From: Paracamarosporium sp. OC-R06-R3 | Taxonomy: Eukaryota; Ascomycota; Dothideomycetes; Pleosporales; Didymosphaeriaceae | NCBI GenBank assembly: GCA_019828545.1 | Contig: JACVRA010000499.1 | Span: 1 to 63,910, forward strand | Direction of reading: 5' to 3' | Length of the DNA: 63,910 bases | In this document: piece by piece, positions 59,214 through 63,910 of the stretch | Numbering within the stretch: position 1 is the stretch's first letter | How the letters are laid out: each line of letters starts with the position of its first letter | The notes under the pieces: generated by a model | What the model saw: the letters and a program-made list of their open reading frames with translations, nothing else | Database searches by the model: none | Told to the model about the DNA's origin: nothing | Program-made: the position numbers and the translations under genes

Positions 59214-60264
59214 ATGGAATGTCTAACCAGGTAAGTAACCATGGCGCTAACGCTTTATTGCCCTCCCCGCTAACAATCTTCAAAGAACCAGCACCTATAA
59301 GTCTTCGCACTTCCCGGCCTCTCCTTCGCTCTCCAGATCAACAACCTTCTCCCTCCAAGAGAGAGTCCACCAACTGTGCAACCACCTCTCACGCTCAAAC
59401 ACCACGGAACTCGACTCAGCCGCCCCCGTGACCACAACCACAACCACCACCATGAAACCCGAGCCACTCCCCAAATCCACATGCAAGTTCTGCAAGCGGC
59501 CCTCCCACTGCCCAACATGCTCCACCGAGCTCGCGCCCTCTGAGAAAAACGGCCCCACCGACATCGACGGTGACGTCCCAGACATCTGGAACCAGCTCCC
59601 GCCCGCCCTCAACAACATCGAGAAAGACTCGCATCCAGAGTTCAAAGTATGCTACCCGCCCAACCGGCCCAACTACGGCAAATTCTCCCTCTTCGCGGCC
59701 GGCTCTATAGAAATGGGCGCTGCGATTCAATGGCAGCCCCTCCTCGCGAACTACTTCTGCACATACCCGCTCACGGTGTGCAACCCGCGGCGCGGCTTCT
59801 GGGACAAGAGCACGACTCCCTCAGCCAAGACGGCGGCGTTCAGGGGCCAGGTAGAGTGGGAGCTAGAGGCGCTGACGCAGAGCACGGTCATCGTGTTCTT
59901 CTTCGATCACGCGACCATGAGTCCCGTGACGATGTGCGAGCTGGGCATCTGGGCGCACAGCGGCAAGGTGGTCGTGTGCTGCGATCGGCGGTTCTGGAAG
60001 AGCGGGAATGTCGAGCTTGTGTGTGAGCGGTATGGGCTTCCGCTTGTGGATACGTTTGCCGATATGGTGCCGCTTGTGAAGGCGAAGCTGAGGACTAAGG
60101 GGATGATTGTTGATAAGCAGGGGAACTTGACTGAGGATGAGGCGGAGAGGGATCCAGAGAAGAGCATGTCATTGGAGGAGGCGGAGGCGTATTGCAAGGA
60201 GAGGACGCCCGAGAGGTGGGGAATGGCGCCGGACTTGGATGCTCAGCTGGCGAGGGCGAAGTGA
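59214..60264 (+). CDS. Nucleoside 2-deoxyribosyltransferase-like protein with zinc knuckle
   Basis: 331 aa. Exon 1 is 17 nt (59214-59230, ATGGAATGTCTAACCAG), then a 55-nt intron with GTAAGT donor, CTAAC branch and AAAG acceptor, then 59286-60264. The 55 codons before the next ATG (59452) are all open and in frame, which supports this start over the shorter 270-aa form. Residues 72-84 are a CxxC-x5-CxxC zinc knuckle (CKFCKRPSHCPTC). Residues about 115-240 match the nucleoside 2-deoxyribosyltransferase-like fold: SLFAAGSIEMGAAIQWQPLL, VCNPRRGFWD, FRGQVEWELEALTQSTVIVF, MSPVTMCELGIWAHSGKVVV and FWKSGNVELVCERYGLPLVD. The conserved Glu in WELEAL and the ELG motif are the expected active-site region. 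Such enzymes cleave N-glycosidic bonds of nucleosides or nucleotides. Substrate unknown. Confidence 0.88.
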
Positions 60265-60898
60265 GTAAGGACTAAATTGATGCATGTGGGCGGCGTACTG
60301 GGTACTTGCTGGCGGCTGTCTCAATGCGTTCTTTGGGCTATGCATGCGAGAGGGCTTTTTCTTCATTGGAGTTCAGGCGCATGCAGAATTTGGGTGGATC
60401 ACGATGTCTCACGACGTCATTTACTTAGAGCGAGAGTTGCTCGCGGTCGAGGTGATGGAACAATCCTGATACCCCAGGTCTTACAATATACCCCCTTGTC
60501 ATAACAGTCAGATAGTGTTCGACCTTTGTTTATGATTGTATGATCGTTCAAAGTGACTTCTGCGAAATTTTTGCCGCTTGCAACAACAAAAGCCCCCCAC
60601 TAGCTGAAGTTTTGATCATACAACCTGTTGGACTCGGTTCGACTGCATTGTCTTTGTCTAGGAGTCCCCGGTGTCAAAGCAAGGTGCCCGATCGAAGCGG
60701 CATCTCAGGTCCGACATTCCTTTGAACCAGCGTGCATCGACGCCTGCCATGGACGCCCTAGAGGCCCTAGAAAAAGTCAGCCACGCGGTCGCTTCGCCAC
60801 CAATAGGCCACAGACATTAGTTGAACAGGTATCCTTGATTCCGTAGTGCGGCTGAGCCTCCTATCTCGTTTTTCGTATGGGTATCGCGTTGTTTCCAT
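60265..60898. other. Convergent intergenic stretch
   Basis: 634 bp between the stops of the deoxyribosyltransferase-like and U2B''-like genes. Nothing recognisable. Confidence 0.5.
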
Positions 60899-61567
60899 TT
60901 ACTCCTCGTCGCTCTCCGACATTTGCATCTCCTCGTCATCGTCCTCTGATTCTTCCTTCTCTTCTTCCTCTTCGCGTGCCCTCTTCGTGCCTTTCGTCCT
61001 CTCTTGCTCGTTGACGGGTATCGCCTTCACGGGTGCACTGCCGAAGACTGCCGCGGCGGCGCCCGTCTGCTCACTTGCTTCCAGTTGCTTCTCAGGCAGG
61101 TCGGGCTCGGGGAGCTTGAATGTGCCGTCGAGCTTTGCGATCGTGTCTGACTTGCTTTTCGCGTATGCGATGTGCTATGCTGGTGAGCCTTCGAATACAG
61201 CACATAGAGACTATGGCAGCACCATACCATGTCTTTCCCAAAGAATGTGAAACCCTCCAATGCGCGCATGGCCTGCGTCGAGGAATTAACGTCGCGGAAC
61301 ACAACGTGTGCCTGGCCGCGCATCTTGGTCGTCTTGAGTGCAACAACATCGAGTATGACGCCGTACGTGGCGAACAGCATGTAAAGATTGCGCTTGAGGT
61401 CTTCTTTCGGAAGCTTGTCGGGGAGGTTGCGGACGTAGAGCCTATTTTCGCGTCAGACGGGCGGCATTGGCTATTGTCACCGGACGGACGTACGTGCGAT
61501 TCGGCGGAACAGCATGGACCTTCGCAGGCAGGCCGGTCGGGGGCGGTGGACGGGCGAGGGTGGCCAT
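60899..61567 (-). CDS. U2 snRNP B''/U1A-type RRM protein
   Basis: 187 aa, three exons: 61494-61567, 61228-61441, 60899-61174, with introns of 52 and 53 nt. It is a spliceosomal RNA-binding protein of the U1A/U2B''/SNF family that binds an snRNA stem-loop. A single RRM runs from about residue 24 to 110: RNP2 is TLYVRNLPDKLPKEDLKRNL and RNP1 is MRGQAHVVFRDVNSSTQAM. The family signature MHIAYAKSKSDTIAKLDGTF directly follows the last intron. No second RRM is present; the C-terminus is instead a Lys/Glu tail ending in MQMSESDEE. One RRM favours U2B'' (as in yeast Msl1) over two-RRM U1A. Divergently transcribed from the CDK7-type kinase, so both core genes share a promoter. Confidence 0.93.
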
Positions 61568-61927
61568 AGTGTGCGGCTCTGTGCAAGTGACAAGCGGTGG
61601 TGAAGATCTCCCCACAGAAAGCTGGACGGCAGGCGCGACCTAAAATCGCGTGGTCCGTGCGGCAACCCTTGCTCGCGACTTCCGCGTCTATTCCATCATG
61701 CTTCAATTGCTTCTTTCACTGAACCCTCTGGCGACGGGAAGGATGCCACACGGTCTGGAAAGCTTCTCAGCATGGTAGAGGATCCGCGACACCGCGACCA
61801 ACCTCCTGCATCACCTTCGTTTGTCCCGCCGTAGCTCCGCGCACGCCACATCAAGCGCTCTTACGGTTTTCGTTCACTGGCACCTTTCACCGTCTCGCAC
61901 CGACATCTTGCGCCTACACCATAAAAG
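61568..61927. promoter_or_regulatory. Divergent promoter of U2B'' and CDK7-type genes
   Basis: 360 bp between oppositely facing start codons of two core genes. No clear TATA box near either start apart from ATAAAAG abutting the kinase ATG. Housekeeping-type bidirectional promoter by position. Confidence 0.6.
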
Positions 61928-63216
61928 ATGGGGATGTCACCTGCTCTGAGCCCCAGGCCTAACCCGCCGGGCCCAAACGCACCCGTCAACGCAGCAAAGG
62001 CGAAGCCACTGGTGCATCTTCTCAATCACAAGACCACCTTGTCACCGTCTGTCACCAGCGCAGCGACCACCCCCGGTGGCCCGGACGAGGGCCTGGCTGA
62101 AGAAATGAACGATGTTGTTAAGAACCAGTTCGTCTTTGGTGAGTGTACAAACCACCCCTCAACTTGTATATGCTAACACATCGCGTAGGCGCCCGCCTCG
62201 GAGAAGGTACATATGCCACCGTCTACCGGGGACACTACCGCGAAGACCCCTCGAAGCTCGTCGCCATCAAGAAGATGAAGAAAAACACGGAGTGGCAAGA
62301 CGGCATCAACCTCGACTCACTGCGCGAAATGAAATACCTCGCCGAGCTGCACCACCCGCACGTAATCAACCTTATTGCCGTCTTTACTACGAAGGACGAA
62401 AACATCAACCTTGTCCTCGAGCACCTTCCCCGCGGCGAATTGCAAGATGTGTGGAAAGACAAGGACATAGCATACGGTGGCGCCGACGTCAAGGCCTGGG
62501 CGAACATGCTTTGCCAGGCGGTATGGTGGCTGCACGAGAACTTCGTACTGCACCGCGATATCAAGTCCAACAACATCCTCATCGCGGCCGACAACTCGCT
62601 CAAGCTTGCCGATTTCGGTCTCGCGCGCAGCTTCGCGAATCCCGAGGCAGACATGACCTACAACGTCATCACGCGCTTCTACCGGCCGCCAGAGCTCTTC
62701 CTGGGCTCCACACACTACGGCGGATGCGTTGACATGTGGAGCGTGGGCTGTGTCATTGCCGAGCTCGCTGTGCGCGACTGGTTCTTGCCCTCTGAAACAG
62801 ACCTTGCGCACCTGGGCGTCATCACCGAAGTCTTCGGCGTCCCCACAGAGCAAGACTGGCCCGGCATCTCCAAGCTCCGGTTCTGGAAAGAGCAGCTGGA
62901 AGGCTCGCCACCGAAGCGCCCGCAGCCACTGAGTTGGTGGCGAGGTCGTATGCCTCTCATCGGCGACGCGGGCATCGACCTCGTCCGAGGTTTGCTAACC
63001 ATGGATCCTGTGAAGCGCCTCACAGCGAGACAAGCGCTAGAGCACCACTACTGGACGAGCATGCCGAAGCCACAAAAGAAAGAGAACCTACCAAGAAAAG
63101 GAGGGAAGGAGGCGGAGAAGGCGATGGGCGAGCAGTTGAAAAGGGTAGGAGGCGAGCTTGAAACCGGAAGGACAGATAAGATCGCGAGGAAACTTGATTT
63201 CGGCGGCTTGCGATGA
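61928..63216 (+). CDS. CDK7/Kin28-type cyclin-dependent kinase (TFIIH/CAK)
   Basis: 412-aa Ser/Thr kinase; two exons, 61928-62138 and 62189-63216, with a 50-nt intron (GTGAGT...CTAAC...GTAG). It probably phosphorylates the RNA polymerase II C-terminal domain within TFIIH, and may act as CDK-activating kinase. A Pro/Ala-rich N-tail of about 68 residues precedes the kinase domain: G-loop GARLGEGTYATVYRG (about 71-85), Lys98 in VAIKKMKK, the cyclin-contact helix GINLDSLREMKYLAEL (equivalent of PSTAIRE), catalytic loop HRDIKSNN (His192-Asp194), DFGLAR (212-217), and T-loop ADMTYNVITRFYRPPELF. The C-terminus is Lys-rich. T-loop and helix fit CDK7/Kin28/Mcs6 better than CDK1. The Ser in HRDIKSNN where most CDKs have Pro is unusual but Asp and Asn are intact. 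Confidence 0.92.
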
Positions 63217-63910
63217 GAAGCGGTGCCTCAAGTTACACTATAAGCCCGACGTGTTTACTCGGCGTATCTGGCGCATGATTGGATACCAGGACTTTTGCAT
63301 CTATGGCGTTCGGAGCTTGATATGTCAATACATCTTACATTGACAGACACATATTTCTAGAGCTTGGGCTTCTTGCTAGCCTCAAAGCTTCTAATCTTAA
63401 AAGTATACACAGAGACCAAAATCCTATCCAACCCTACACGATACTTTGGGTACAAGGCGAATCGTAAATCCAAGGTACTGGTAAGGGCTGAGATGCTGTT
63501 CGTCTACCTGGTTCACTGGATGCAGGTGTGGAGGATGAACGTTGTATACGTGCTTCTATGGATACGTCTTTGTATACAATGAATGGGAAAAGCGTTCTAG
63601 TGTGCATTGGAGGTTTGTTCCCGGATAGGTTTGGAACATTGGTAAAGAACAGGTGGAATTTACTATTGATGAATTGAAGTTTGGGTGTCATCTTCTGAAG
63701 TGTTCGCAGCGGCTGAAAGCTGGTGTGCGTATGTCATCTGATGAGGTTCCTCAGCTTGGTACTACTGCGATCATATTAATAGTACAAGAGAGCGAGACAC
63801 ACAGTGTAGTATTCGGTTAACTTCCCGTTGAGAATAGATAAGAGCGCTCCAATGAATCTACAAGGCGACTCTGAAAAGGGATAACGTGCTTTATAAGCGA
63901 GTGACGCGTA
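63217..63910. other. 3' intergenic end of window
   Basis: 694 bp downstream of the kinase to the window edge. Only short unsupported frames; nothing recognised. Confidence 0.5.

Overview
The window is nuclear DNA from a filamentous ascomycete, most likely a Dothideomycete (Pleosporales-like). The evidence is short introns (about 46-95 nt) with GTAAGT-type donors, CTAAC/CTGAC branch sites and YAG acceptors, together with the gene families present: PTH11-type rhodopsin-domain membrane protein, DUF1996, DUF6594, GH106-like glycosidase and many small secreted proteins. The class is an inference from families I recognise; no rRNA, tRNA or mitochondrial marker is present to fix it. Exon coordinates were worked out by hand from splice signals, reading-frame phase and known motifs, and every multi-exon model closes in frame except the mucin-like gene at 47860-49215.

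Layout. 1-4 kb: a three-exon candidate effector (minus) and a small tail-anchored protein (plus). 5.5-12.7 kb: amino-acid permease with GATA sites upstream, a low-complexity basic protein, and a LAC12-like sugar transporter (all minus). 14-20 kb: a secreted amidohydrolase and a 714-residue protein with two retropepsin-like domains plus three C2H2 fingers (minus), divergent from a DUF6594 membrane protein (plus). 20.8-30.2 kb: GH2 beta-galactosidase, aldo-keto reductase, and a secreted GH106-like glycosidase. 30-39 kb: a gene-poor, relic-rich stretch (ankyrin-repeat debris, pogo-type transposase debris, a 132-bp TA-flanked MITE) around an L-amino-acid-oxidase-like gene and a small hypothetical gene. 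39-51 kb: secreted 230-aa protein, PTH11-like receptor, an NmrA-like pseudogene, subtilisin-like protease, a mucin/PAN-like secreted gene with an apparent frameshift, and a DUF1996 protein. 51-54.7 kb is almost empty. 54.7-63.9 kb: an orphan disordered protein, then conserved housekeeping-type genes: zinc-ribbon protein, deoxyribosyltransferase-like protein, U2B''/U1A-type RRM protein and a CDK7/Kin28-type kinase that share a divergent promoter.

How the genes fit together. The left and middle thirds are accessory and secretion-oriented: about eight of some 23 genes start with a signal peptide (effector candidate, amidohydrolase, GH106, oxidase, 230-aa protein, protease, mucin-like, DUF1996). 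Transport and sugar use are represented by a lactose-permease-like transporter and an intracellular beta-galactosidase 8 kb apart, plus a rhamnosidase-like secreted enzyme. The right end is core eukaryotic machinery (splicing, TFIIH kinase). The least explained items are the tandem-retropepsin/zinc-finger gene with its DUF6594 neighbour, and the effector candidate.
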